In this document: in pieces, positions 6,761 to 12,946 of the stretch
How the letters are laid out: the number at the start of each line of letters is the position of its first letter
How positions within the stretch are numbered: the stretch's first letter is position 1
Assembly: GCA_019348475.1 (NCBI GenBank)
Contig: JAHWJJ010000068.1
Location: forward strand, 1-13,045
Origin: Gemmatimonadota bacterium
Lineage (GTDB): Bacteria > Gemmatimonadota > Gemmatimonadetes > Longimicrobiales > Longimicrobiaceae
Direction: 5' to 3'
DNA length: 13,045 nt
Made by a program: the position numbers and the translations under genes
The notes under the pieces: model-generated
The model's input: the letters and a program-made list of their open reading frames with translations, nothing else
Databases searched by the model: none
What the model was told of the DNA's origin: nothing

Positions 6761-7681
6761 ATGGCGGACGTGAGGATCCACCAGGAGGCGCCGGGGGTCA
6801 CGCGGATCGACCACGGCTGGGGCGGGCCGGGGTTCATCGCCTCGTACCTGGTGGAGGATGGTGGCACGCTGGCGCTGGTGGAGGCCGGGCCGGCGTCCAC
6901 GCTGGACGCGCTCCTTGCCGGCATCCGCGCCGCCGGGCACGATCCCGCGGACCTGTCGCACGTCCTCCTTACGCACGTCCACCTGGACCATGCGGCCGGC
7001 GCCGGTCAGCTGGCGCGCATCGCGCCGGGCGCGGCGGTTCACGTGCACGCGCGGGGCGCGCCGCACCTGTCGAACCCGTCCCGGCTGCTGGCCAGCGCAG
7101 CGCGGCTCTACGGCGACATGATGGATGCGCTGTGGGGCACCATGCTCCCCGTTCCCGCCGAACGCATCCGCACCCCCGCGGACGGCCAGGCGATCCGCGT
7201 CGGCGGGCGCTCGATGATCGCGCTGGAAACCCCCGGGCACGCGTCGCACCACCTGGCGTTCCACGATCCCGACGCCGGCCTGGTCTTTACCGGCGACGTG
7301 GGCGGCATCCGGCTGGAGCGCGCGCGGCACGTCCGCCCGCCCACGCCGCCGCCGGAGCTGGACACCGCCGCGTGGCTGGCCAGCATCGAGCGCCTGAGGG
7401 TGCTGGAGCCGCGGATGCTGCTCCCCACCCACTTCGGCGGCGTGGACGACCCCGCCTGGCACCTGGACGACCTCGCCGCGCGCCTGGCCCAGTGGACCCG
7501 CTGGGCCGAGGAGGAACGCGACTCCGCCGCCCTTACCGAGACGCTCCGCCGCCACGCCGACGCCGAACTGCTCGCCGCCACCGGCAGCGCGGAGCTGGTG
7601 CGCCGCTACGCGCAGTCCATCCCCTACGAGATGATGGCCGCCGGCCTGCTGCGCCAGGCGCGCACCGCGCCCATCCCGTGA
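6761..7681 (+). CDS. Metallo-beta-lactamase-fold hydrolase
   Basis: This is a 306-residue protein with all metal-ligand motifs of the MBL superfamily: THVHLDH (71-77, giving H72, H74, D76 and H77), TPGHASHH with His160, FTGDVG with Asp179, and PTHFGG with His224. Two metal ions are therefore likely bound. The N-terminal strand region (NYL-like SYLVEDGGTLALVEAGP) and the spacing suit the glyoxalase II-like/lactonase-like group of this very broad superfamily. The last 80 residues are largely helical and carry no assigned domain. The substrate cannot be inferred. The start ATG 6761 has a clear ribosome site, GGAGAGG (6748-6754), at normal spacing. The gene stands alone: the upstream gap holds a hairpin and the downstream gap is long. 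Confidence 0.92.
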   Translation: MADVRIHQEAPGVTRIDHGWGGPGFIASYLVEDGGTLALVEAGPASTLDALLAGIRAAGHDPADLSHVLLTHVHLDHAAGAGQLARIAPGAAVHVHARGAPHLSNPSRLLASAARLYGDMMDALWGTMLPVPAERIRTPADGQAIRVGGRSMIALETPGHASHHLAFHDPDAGLVFTGDVGGIRLERARHVRPPTPPPELDTAAWLASIERLRVLEPRMLLPTHFGGVDDPAWHLDDLAARLAQWTRWAEEERDSAALTETLRRHADAELLAATGSAELVRRYAQSIPYEMMAAGLLRQARTAPIP

Positions 7682-7726
7682 CAGGGGCCATCATCCAGCG
7701 CTGCGCGCACGTGCGGGCGCAGTTCA

Positions 7727-7753
7727 ACCTCCCGCGCGGCTCAGTGGGGAGGT
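7727..7753. repeat. C/G-tract hairpin, 7-bp stem (same class)
   Basis: ACCTCCC (7727-7733) pairs with GGGAGGT (7747-7753) around a 13-base loop. Its left flank CAGTTCAACCTCCC and right flank GGGGAGGTGCG match those of the hairpin at 6636-6663. It is a shorter, more decayed member of that pair, 45 bases after the MBL stop codon. Confidence 0.65.
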
Positions 7754-7903
7754 GCGCGGAGTGGCTTCCGGCCACACCTGCTGCAAGTCTGTCCCGGACA
7801 TCGGGCGCCGCGCTGCCGCATGACGTGGAGCAAGCCGGGCGTCAGAAACGCATTCTCGGCAAATCGGGAAGGCTGTCGGAATAAGAGCTTGCGTCCGTGC
7901 GCC

Positions 7904-8143
7904 GGTACCGGGGTACAGCTACGGCATCCCCGCGCGGGTGGCGTATTCGGCGCACGGGCACTGCCGGCCGGCGCGCGTGTCCCGGGTGTGGCCCACGCAG
8001 GGAACGCGCTCTCCACCCACCGCCCGCACCGCGCCGCCATGCCGCGCGAGCGGGTGCTGGACACCATGCGCCACGACGCCGGCCCGGCGCTGTGCCCGGC
8101 GAGCTTCGCCGCGCTGGAGGCGGCGCAGCGCGCGCGGCCGGGG
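7904..8143 (+). pseudogene. Relic of an HD-GYP phosphodiesterase domain (C-terminal part)
   Basis: In the frame that stays open to the TAG at 8183-8185, the translation reads ALPAGARVPGVAHAGNAL, then STHRPHRAAMPRERVLDTM, then RHDAGPALCPASFAALEA. This lines up with the end of HD-GYP domains, whose usual form is 'iPlgARilaVaDayDALTSDRPYR.Am..E.al..lr..aGtqFDP.vV.al'. Many of the conserved positions agree (ALxxxRPxR, E..L, AG, P). The upstream HD metal site and the GYP motif are not recognisable, and some fixed residues have changed (DALTSDRPYR is NALSTHRPHR). HD-GYP enzymes hydrolyse cyclic di-GMP, and this fragment could not. I infer a decayed, truncated gene. The boundaries are approximate, because only the strong part from about 7961 to 8125 aligns confidently. 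Confidence 0.65.
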
Positions 8144-8644
8144 CTGGCGATGAATCGTCGCCCGGACGCCGGGACGTCGCCATAGGCGCGTCCGCCGCGC
8201 CGCGACATTGCACCGGGGGGAGGCTGCTGGCATCGGCGTACGGAATATGCATGCAGGGTGCGGCCCAAGCGGTGTGTAGCAGTCGTAAGTCGCGGCGGAG
8301 GTGTGTTTTGCGCGGAACGGGGCGGGCCGGCGGGGGTACCCATCGCCCGGGATGGAACGGCTGTGCCGGCCGCTGCACGCGCGGCGCTGCGGCGCGTCTT
8401 GACAGCGCGTATCCTGCACTGCACCTTACCGCGAACCCTGCCAGGGGGCTCGCGTTCAGGCCGCGCGCGTTCGATCGCATTTCCTCCGTCATGCGCGTTC
8501 CGGGGCGTGTGGCGGAGTTTCGATCTAACGTTCGCTAACCGGTCAGAATCGGGGAGAGCCGTTCGTTACGGACTCCGGAGCGCGAAAGTTTCCCTGCCGC
8601 GTCCGCCCGGGGCGCAACCGTCTTTGATCCACGCGGAGGAGGGC

Positions 8645-9418
8645 ATGTTCAACAAGCTGGTGGCATCGGAGGGCCGGAGGAACACGGGCTTCTGGTCGCC
8701 GAAAAACATGGTCATCTCGGGCGTCCTGCACGTCGTCCTGGTGGGCGGCCTGCTGGCGGCCGGGGTGGAAGCGGAACAGCGCCGCCAGAAGAGCGAAGAA
8801 CTGGTCGACTTCGTCGAGATCGAAGAAGAGAAGCCCCAGGAGCCGGAGCCGGAAAAGCCCAAGGAGCCGGAGCCGCCGCCGCCCGAGCCCGAGCCCCAGG
8901 CGGCGCCCCCGGTGGTGAAGGGCACGCAGATGCTGGTGCCGCCCCAGGAGCCGCCCCCGGTCATCGCGCCGCCCAGCGCCAACGAGCAGGCGGTCAAGGC
9001 CGAAGACTTCAGCGGCCAGGGCGCCGAGGGCGGCGTGGCCAAGGGCGTGGCGGGCGGCGTGGCCCAGAGCACCGTCCAGCGCGAGACGCCGCCCGACGAG
9101 GGCACGTACGAGCTTTCGGCGGTGGAGGAGCTGCCCCGGCCCACGAACACCAGCGACCTGACGCGCCAGCTGGCCCGCAACTACCCGCCGCTGCTGCGCG
9201 ATGCGGGGGTCACGGGCACGGTGCACGTGCGGATGGGCGTGCAGCCGGACGGCCGCGTGGACGAGTCGAGCATCCAGATCACCAACTCGACGCACGAGCA
9301 GTTCAACGATCCCACCATCCGCGCCGTTCGGGTGCTGCGGTTCCGCCCGGCCAAGGTGAACGGCCGGCCGGTGCCGGTGTGGGTGGATCTGCCCATCCAG
9401 TGGACGGTGGGCCGCTAG
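8645..9418 (+). CDS. tonB: TonB family energy-transducing protein
   Basis: The protein couples the inner-membrane proton gradient to outer-membrane TonB-dependent receptors. Of 257 residues, about 20-42 form one membrane helix, with Ser25 and His29 at the S-x3-H spacing that is functionally important in E. coli TonB (Ser16/His20). A periplasmic spacer follows (about 63-110), rich in Pro and Glu with EPEP/PPPEPEP runs, then a Gly-rich region (about 122-142). The C-terminal TonB domain (about 168-256) ends with VTGTVHVRMGVQPDGRVDESSI and the VLRFRPAKVNGRPVPVWVDLPI signature. ATG 8645 was chosen because of a strong ribosome site (GGAGGAGGG, 8635-8643) and because upstream sequence in frame lacks character. 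exbB follows in the same direction 165 bases later, so it probably shares this promoter, with a hairpin between. Confidence 0.93.
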   Translation: MFNKLVASEGRRNTGFWSPKNMVISGVLHVVLVGGLLAAGVEAEQRRQKSEELVDFVEIEEEKPQEPEPEKPKEPEPPPPEPEPQAAPPVVKGTQMLVPPQEPPPVIAPPSANEQAVKAEDFSGQGAEGGVAKGVAGGVAQSTVQRETPPDEGTYELSAVEELPRPTNTSDLTRQLARNYPPLLRDAGVTGTVHVRMGVQPDGRVDESSIQITNSTHEQFNDPTIRAVRVLRFRPAKVNGRPVPVWVDLPIQWTVGR

Positions 9419-9443
9419 TCCGGGGCGGCTGACGAAGGGCGGG

Positions 9444-9468
9444 GCCGCGCGGACGGGAGCCGCGCGGC
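9444..9468. other. Hairpin in the tonB-exbB gap
   Basis: GCCGCGCGG (9444-9452) pairs perfectly with CCGCGCGGC (9460-9468) around a 7-base loop, 25 bases after the tonB stop. No T-tract follows, so it is unlikely to be a full terminator. It could stabilise the tonB message or reduce read-through to exbB, giving different amounts of TonB and ExbB. The base composition makes chance pairing plausible. Confidence 0.4.
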
Positions 9469-9583
9469 GCGCCGCCCGGTGGGGAACGCACGAGGTACGC
9501 AAGGCCGGCGCGGACGGGGCCGCGGCGGAACGGAGAGGCCAACATCAAACGGATGGCGCAGGCGCGCTGAGGAGAACGCAGAA

Positions 9584-10279
9584 ATGGACATCATTAAGAT
9601 CTGGGACGACACGGGCTTGATCAACCGGGGGATCGTGATCTTCCTGATCCTCATGAGCATCGCCTCGCTGTCGGTGGCGATCTGGAAGTGGCTGATCTTC
9701 CGCCGCATGGCCAAGGCCACCAAGCAGTTCGCGCCGGCGTTCTCCAGCGCGCTCGAGAGCGACAACATCCCCGAGGCGCTGGCCCTGGCCGACCAGTACC
9801 CCAAGAGCCACGTGGCCCGCGTGCTGGGCGAGGCGCTACGCGAGGTGGCCCCGCTGCTGAACGACCCGCGCGCCGCCGGCGCCGCCATCGTGAGCTGCGA
9901 GCGCTCCGTTGAGCGCGAACAGATCCTGCTGGCCAACGAGCTCAAGCAGGGGCTGGGCATCCTGGCCACCATCGGCGCCACGGCCCCGTTCGTGGGGCTG
10001 CTGGGCACCACGCTGGGCATCGTGAACTCGTTCATGGGCATGGCCGAGCAGGGCGGCGGCCTGGAGGCCGTGTCGGGCGGCATCGCCGAGGCGCTGATCG
10101 CCACGGCCATCGGCCTGGTGGCGGCCATCCCGGCGGTGTGGCTGTACAACTACTTCACGGCCCGCCTGGACACGCTGTTCTCGGAGCTGGCCTACGCCGG
10201 CCGTGAGATGATCGACTGGATGATGACTCGCCAGGCCCGCCGCGAGGTGGGTGCCGGCGGCGCTACCTACGGAGGCTGA
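9584..10279 (+). CDS. exbB: ExbB/TolQ family proton-channel protein
   Basis: This is the 231-residue stator protein, forming the channel that, with ExbD, uses the proton gradient to drive TonB. Three helices are evident at about 15-37, 126-150 and 165-190. The conserved stretch GATAPFVGLLGTTLGIVNSFMGM (131-153) is the family hallmark, and GGIAEALIATAIGLVAAIPAVWLYNYF (165-191) follows, as expected for the third helix. A helical cytoplasmic loop lies at about 40-125. The start ATG 9584 follows AGGAGA (9570-9575) with an 8-base gap; the frame is open from 9479, but that part is Arg/Gly-rich. The stop is 2 bases before exbD, which implies tight coupling. It is the only ExbB in the window, although four ExbD genes are present. 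Confidence 0.95.
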   Translation: MDIIKIWDDTGLINRGIVIFLILMSIASLSVAIWKWLIFRRMAKATKQFAPAFSSALESDNIPEALALADQYPKSHVARVLGEALREVAPLLNDPRAAGAAIVSCERSVEREQILLANELKQGLGILATIGATAPFVGLLGTTLGIVNSFMGMAEQGGGLEAVSGGIAEALIATAIGLVAAIPAVWLYNYFTARLDTLFSELAYAGREMIDWMMTRQARREVGAGGATYGG

Positions 10280-10281
10280 AC

Positions 10282-10767
10282 ATGGCAGGAGGCTTTGGCG
10301 GAGGCGCCTCCTTCGGCGGGTCCGTGCTCCCCAAGGTGGCGGGCGTGGACTCCGATGTGAACGCCGACATCAACGTCACGCCGATGATCGACGTGATGCT
10401 GGTGCTCCTCATCATCTTCATGGTGGTGACGCCGGCGCTGGCGTACGAGGCCAAGCTGCCCAAGGCCAAGATGTCGGCGCCCGAGAAGGAGGAGCGGGTC
10501 ACGCTGGGCATCGACAAGGACGGCAAGTACTGGATCGAGGACGTCCCCAAGCCGGGGCCCATCCCGCTGAACCAGCTGGAGAGCCGGCTGAAGGAGGCGT
10601 ACGCCGCCCGGGGCAACCCGGACGACCATACGCTGTACCTGAAGGCCGACAACAACGTGGAGTACTCGGTGGTGCTCAGCGCGATCGACGCCGCCCGCAT
10701 GGCCGGCGCGCGCCGCATCGGCACAATCACCGAGCTGCCCAAGGGTGCGCGGGTAACCCGCGAATGA
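10282..10767 (+). CDS. exbD: ExbD family protein (first of pair 1)
   Basis: This is a 161-residue biopolymer-transport protein. The N-terminal 25 residues are Gly-rich and cytoplasmic. The single helix (about 31-50) begins with INVTPMIDVMLVLLIIFMVV. Asp37 within it is the proton-carrying residue typical of the family. The periplasmic part (about 55-155) contains RVTLGIDKDGKYW and ends with SAIDAARMAGARRIGTIT. The start ATG 10282 follows GGAGG (10271-10275) and lies 2 bases after the exbB stop. It resembles the gene at 12074-12484 much more than its immediate neighbour: both share RVTLGID..G.YW, LYLKAD and AARMAG-type elements. Together with the next gene it forms an ExbD heteropair on one transcript. 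Whether ExbB takes up both forms is not known. Confidence 0.93.
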   Translation: MAGGFGGGASFGGSVLPKVAGVDSDVNADINVTPMIDVMLVLLIIFMVVTPALAYEAKLPKAKMSAPEKEERVTLGIDKDGKYWIEDVPKPGPIPLNQLESRLKEAYAARGNPDDHTLYLKADNNVEYSVVLSAIDAARMAGARRIGTITELPKGARVTRE

Positions 10768-10839
10768 CGCCGTCCGTCCGCCCCGCGGCGTGCGCGCGGC
10801 GGGGCGGGCACCGACAACCGACCTGGAGGGATTGATCCC

Positions 10840-11289
10840 ATGGCAATGGGAGTTGGCGGGAGCAAGGGCGGCGCCATGAGCGAGATCAACATGACGCCCA
10901 TGATCGACGTGCTGCTGGTGCTGCTCATCATCTTCATGGTGGTGCAGCAGGGGCTGCAGCGCGGTCTGAGCGTTCAGGTGCCGCCGCCCAAGGAGAAGGA
11001 AGAGATCGCCCAGAAGCCGCCCGACGATCAGCAGATCGTGCTGGAGGTGGAGCCCGGACCCAAGTACTTCGTGAACCGGCAGGAGGTGGAGCCGGCCAAC
11101 CTGGAGAACTTCCTGCGCGAGACCTTTGCGCAGCGGATCCGCAAGGTGATCTTCGTGAAGGGCGCGGAGAACCTGTCGTACGGCGAGGTGGTTCGCGCGG
11201 TGGACGCCAGCCGCGCGGCCGACATTACGCTGGTGGGGCTGGTGCCGCGCCCCGAGCAGGGGCCGGCCACGGCTGCCCCGGCGCCGTAG
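10840..11289 (+). CDS. exbD: ExbD family protein (second of pair 1)
   Basis: The 149-residue protein has a cytoplasmic Gly/Met-rich N-terminus, then SEINMTPMIDVLLVLLIIFMVV with Asp23 in the helix, followed by QQGLQRGLSVQVPPP. This subfamily differs from pair member 1 (QQG..RG after the helix, PPPKEKEE). The periplasmic domain contains KYFVNRQEV and KVIFVKGAENLSYGEVVRAVDASRAA. The C-terminus is Pro/Ala-rich. The start ATG 10840 has TGGAGGG (10824-10830) at a 9-base gap. Its gap from the first exbD is 72 bases. A 59-bp stretch at 10927-10985 is identical to 12626-12684 in the fourth exbD. It is the last gene before the strong terminator. Confidence 0.92.
   Translation: MAMGVGGSKGGAMSEINMTPMIDVLLVLLIIFMVVQQGLQRGLSVQVPPPKEKEEIAQKPPDDQQIVLEVEPGPKYFVNRQEVEPANLENFLRETFAQRIRKVIFVKGAENLSYGEVVRAVDASRAADITLVGLVPRPEQGPATAAPAP
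10927..10985 (+). repeat. 59-bp segment identical to one in exbD copy 4
   Basis: This stretch runs from the end of the membrane helix into VQVPP (encoding IIFMVVQQGLQRGLSVQVPP) and is identical, base for base, to 12626-12684. Outside it, the two genes differ frequently at synonymous and other positions. Such a sharp block of identity points to recent gene conversion or a recent partial duplication. Confidence 0.9.
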
Positions 11290-11316
11290 CCGTCCTCGTT
11301 CAACCCATCCGGCAGA

Positions 11317-11348
11317 GCCGGCGGTCCTCACGGGCCGCCGGCTTTTTT
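11317..11348 (+). terminator. Strong intrinsic terminator after the tonB-exbB-exbD-exbD cluster
   Basis: The 11-bp stem (11317-11327 with 11332-11342, one G-U pair) has a TCAC loop and is followed at once by six T residues (11343-11348). This is the clearest rho-independent terminator in the window. It starts 27 bases after the stop of the second exbD and separates this operon from the lipoprotein gene. Confidence 0.9.
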
Positions 11349-11414
11349 CGCTCTGGTGCAGCGGCGCGTCCCGCGAAGGTTTTCGCCCGTCTCGCCTGCG
11401 CGGCGGCGACGTCC

Positions 11415-11428
11415 CTCTTGCGCAAGAG
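11415..11428. promoter_or_regulatory. 14-bp perfect palindrome upstream of the lipoprotein gene
   Basis: CTCTTGCGCAAGAG is a perfect inverted repeat, centred 80 bases before the lipoprotein start. It lies between the terminator and the gene, where a regulator site could be. A 14-bp palindrome with no loop is more typical of a dimeric protein site than of an RNA hairpin. No regulator gene is nearby. Confidence 0.35.
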
Positions 11429-11501
11429 CCGTATGGGACGCTCTATGGTGACAGGCGTTTACTGGTGCGCCACTTCCATCACTCCTTCTGGGGAGATCGT
11501 C

Positions 11502-11876
11502 ATGCGGAGACGGATTACGGCAGGATTGGCACTGGTTGCGCTGCTGGCGGCGTGTGAGGGACCCATGGGGCCGGCCGGTCCTCCGGGGGCAGCAGGGCCA
11601 CAGGGGCCGGCGGGACCCGGAACCAGGACAGTGCTCAACGCGGTCGTGGCGTCTGACGGATCTGCCGCCGCCCAGCTGCCCGCCGCGGCGGGATCGCTGG
11701 CCAACCCGCCGTCCCTTTCCTGCTACCTGAACGAGCCGGGGCAGCCCGTGTTCTTTCTGATCGGCACGGACCTCGAGGGGCCGCTCTGCGGACTGGTGCA
11801 GCAGGGTGGCGCCACGTTCGCGGTGATGGCCGGAGCGCCGCCGGGCTGGAACGCGCGGTTCGTGGCCGTCTACTGA
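11502..11876 (+). CDS. Collagen-like lipoprotein
   Basis: The 124-residue protein begins MRRRITAGLALVALLAAC, with a lipobox (LAAC) and the lipidated Cys at 18, so it should be exported and anchored in a membrane. Directly after it comes a collagen-like G-x-y run of seven triplets at residues 20-40 (GPMGPAGPPGAAGPQGPAGPG). This is short compared with bacterial collagen-like proteins. A folded domain follows (about 42-124) with Cys74 and Cys96, which could form a disulfide (SCYLNEPG and PLCGLVQQGG). The end is WNARFVAVY. I do not recognise this domain. The start ATG 11502 has GGGGAG (11490-11495) at a 6-base gap. The gene sits between a terminator and the second exbD pair. Its role is unknown; a trimeric surface or periplasmic structure is a guess based on the triplets. 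Confidence 0.8.
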   Translation: MRRRITAGLALVALLAACEGPMGPAGPPGAAGPQGPAGPGTRTVLNAVVASDGSAAAQLPAAAGSLANPPSLSCYLNEPGQPVFFLIGTDLEGPLCGLVQQGGATFAVMAGAPPGWNARFVAVY

Positions 11877-11946
11877 CGCCGGCGCCGTTGTCGCCGAATC
11901 ACGCCTCGCCGCCGAACCCGCGGACCCGGCGTGGCCTGCGCAGCCG

Positions 11947-11984
11947 AGCGGCTCGTCCTTTTTCGCGAGAAAGGACGGGCCGTT
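11947..11984 (+). promoter_or_regulatory. 17-bp hairpin upstream of the second exbD pair
   Basis: Positions 11947-11963 pair with 11968-11984 (14 Watson-Crick and 3 G-U pairs) around a CGCG tetraloop. This is the longest stem in the window. It lies about 70 bases after the lipoprotein stop and about 90 bases before the exbD start. It has no T-tract after it. It could terminate or process the lipoprotein message, or act as an RNA leader element of the exbD pair. Nothing in the sequence decides between these. Confidence 0.5.
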
Positions 11985-12073
11985 CGCCGTCTTACCCGGC
12001 CCGATCCGCTCTTCGTCAGAATCCCGCCGCGTGCATCCGTTCCATCCGTACACCCCACAGCACGGAGGAACGG

Positions 12074-12484
12074 ATGCACGACCTCCCCGGCCGCACGCGA
12101 GGCGAGCTCGCCTCGACCATCAACGTGACGCCCATGGTGGACGTGATGCTGGTGCTGTTGATCATCTTCATGGTGGTCACCGTCACCATGCCGTTCACGG
12201 TGCAGCTGCCGCGCGCCCGCACCGCCGCTCCCGCCGCGGAGGACCGCGTGACGCTGGGAATCGACGACCAGGGGGCGTACTGGCTGGGCCGCGCGAGGGT
12301 GCCGGCGCCCGAGCTGCCGGCGCGGCTCGCGGCGGCCTACGCGCCGCGCCCCGGCGACCACGTGCTCTACCTGAAGGCAGATCACGGCGTCCCCTACGCC
12401 GCGGTGCTGACGGCGATGGAGGCGGCGCGCGCGGCCGGAGTGCTGCGCCTGGGGGTGATCACGCAGCAGGTGCGGGAGGAGTGA
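12074..12484 (+). CDS. exbD: ExbD family protein (first of pair 2)
   Basis: This is a 136-residue protein of the same type as the gene at 10282-10767. The N-terminus is short (about 15 residues), then STINVTPMVDVMLVLLIIFMVV with Asp23 in the helix, and a periplasmic domain with EDRVTLGIDDQGAYW, HVLYLKADHGVPYAAVLTAM and AARAAGVLRLGVIT. The start ATG 12074 follows GGAGGA (12064-12069). The frame is open from 11888, but the extra part is Arg/Pro-rich. Compared with its paralogue it lacks the Gly-rich first 15 residues and has a shorter, more Ala/Pro-rich periplasmic loop. All key family residues are present, so it looks functional. There is no exbB next to it. It may use the ExbB encoded at 9584-10279 or a partner beyond the window. 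Confidence 0.92.
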   Translation: MHDLPGRTRGELASTINVTPMVDVMLVLLIIFMVVTVTMPFTVQLPRARTAAPAAEDRVTLGIDDQGAYWLGRARVPAPELPARLAAAYAPRPGDHVLYLKADHGVPYAAVLTAMEAARAAGVLRLGVITQQVREE

Positions 12485-12538
12485 GGGCGTCCGCCGAACC
12501 GGGCAGCCCGGACAGGGACTTTTGGCAAGGAGGCGGGG

Positions 12539-12946
12539 ATGGCGATGACCACGGGCGGGCGCAGGGGCGGCAGCATCAGCGAGATCAACGTGACCCCGAT
12601 GATCGACGTCCTGCTGGTGCTGCTGATCATCTTCATGGTGGTGCAGCAGGGGCTGCAGCGCGGTCTGAGCGTTCAGGTGCCGCCCCCGCGCGACGCCCGG
12701 CCGCCTGCCGTGCAGCCGGAGAATCTGGTGCTGGAGCTGGAGCCCGGCGGGCGTTACCTGCTGAACCGGCAGCCCGTGGCGCGCGAGCGGCTGGCGCAGG
12801 AGCTGGGGGCGGTGTTCGCCAGCCGGACGCGGAAGGTGCTCTTCGTCCGCGGCGCGGAGACGCTGCCGTACGGCGAGGTGATCGGCGCGGTCGATGCCAG
12901 CCGGGCGGCGGGCGTGCAGGTGGTGGGGCTGGTGCCGCGGAATTGA
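12539..12946 (+). CDS. exbD: ExbD family protein (second of pair 2)
   Basis: This is a 135-residue paralogue of the gene at 10840-11289. It starts MAMTTGGRRGGSISEINVTPMID with Asp23 in the helix, then the helix and QQGLQRGLSVQVPPP, identical over residues 22-50 to its paralogue. The periplasmic part has GRYLLNRQPV and KVLFVRGAETLPYGEVIGAVDASRAAG. The Pro/Ala-rich tail of the paralogue is absent. The ribosome site AAGGAGG (12527-12533) precedes ATG 12539 at a 5-base gap, and the gap from the previous exbD is 54 bases, so the two form one unit. A 59-bp block (12626-12684) is identical to pair 1, while the flanks differ. Only 99 bases follow within the window, with no clear terminator. Confidence 0.93.
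   Translation: MAMTTGGRRGGSISEINVTPMIDVLLVLLIIFMVVQQGLQRGLSVQVPPPRDARPPAVQPENLVLELEPGGRYLLNRQPVARERLAQELGAVFASRTRKVLFVRGAETLPYGEVIGAVDASRAAGVQVVGLVPRN
12626..12684 (+). repeat. 59-bp segment identical to one in exbD copy 2
   Basis: This is the second member of the identical block described at 10927-10985. It lies inside the membrane helix and the start of the periplasmic domain. The copies are direct repeats about 1.7 kb apart, so recombination between them would remove one exbD, the lipoprotein gene and the first exbD of pair 2. Confidence 0.9.

Larger units (their letters stand above)
7682..8644. other. Long gap between the MBL gene and tonB
   Basis: These 963 bases contain no intact gene that I can support. 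They hold a hairpin (7727-7753), an HD-GYP relic (7904-8143) and about 500 further bases before tonB. Several frames are open, including one continuous with tonB from 8258, but their translations are Arg-rich and unlike a protein family. A TTGACA at 8399-8404 has no good -10 partner. Confidence 0.7.

Noticed and set aside
8399..8429. sigma70-like promoter with TTGACA
   Set aside because: No -10 hexamer at 16-18 bases resembles TATAAT; the nearest (ACCTTA at 8424) is 19 bases away.
8258..8644. Extended N-terminus of TonB
   Set aside because: The extra 129 residues are Arg/Pro/Ser-rich with no homology. A strong ribosome site lies directly before ATG 8645.
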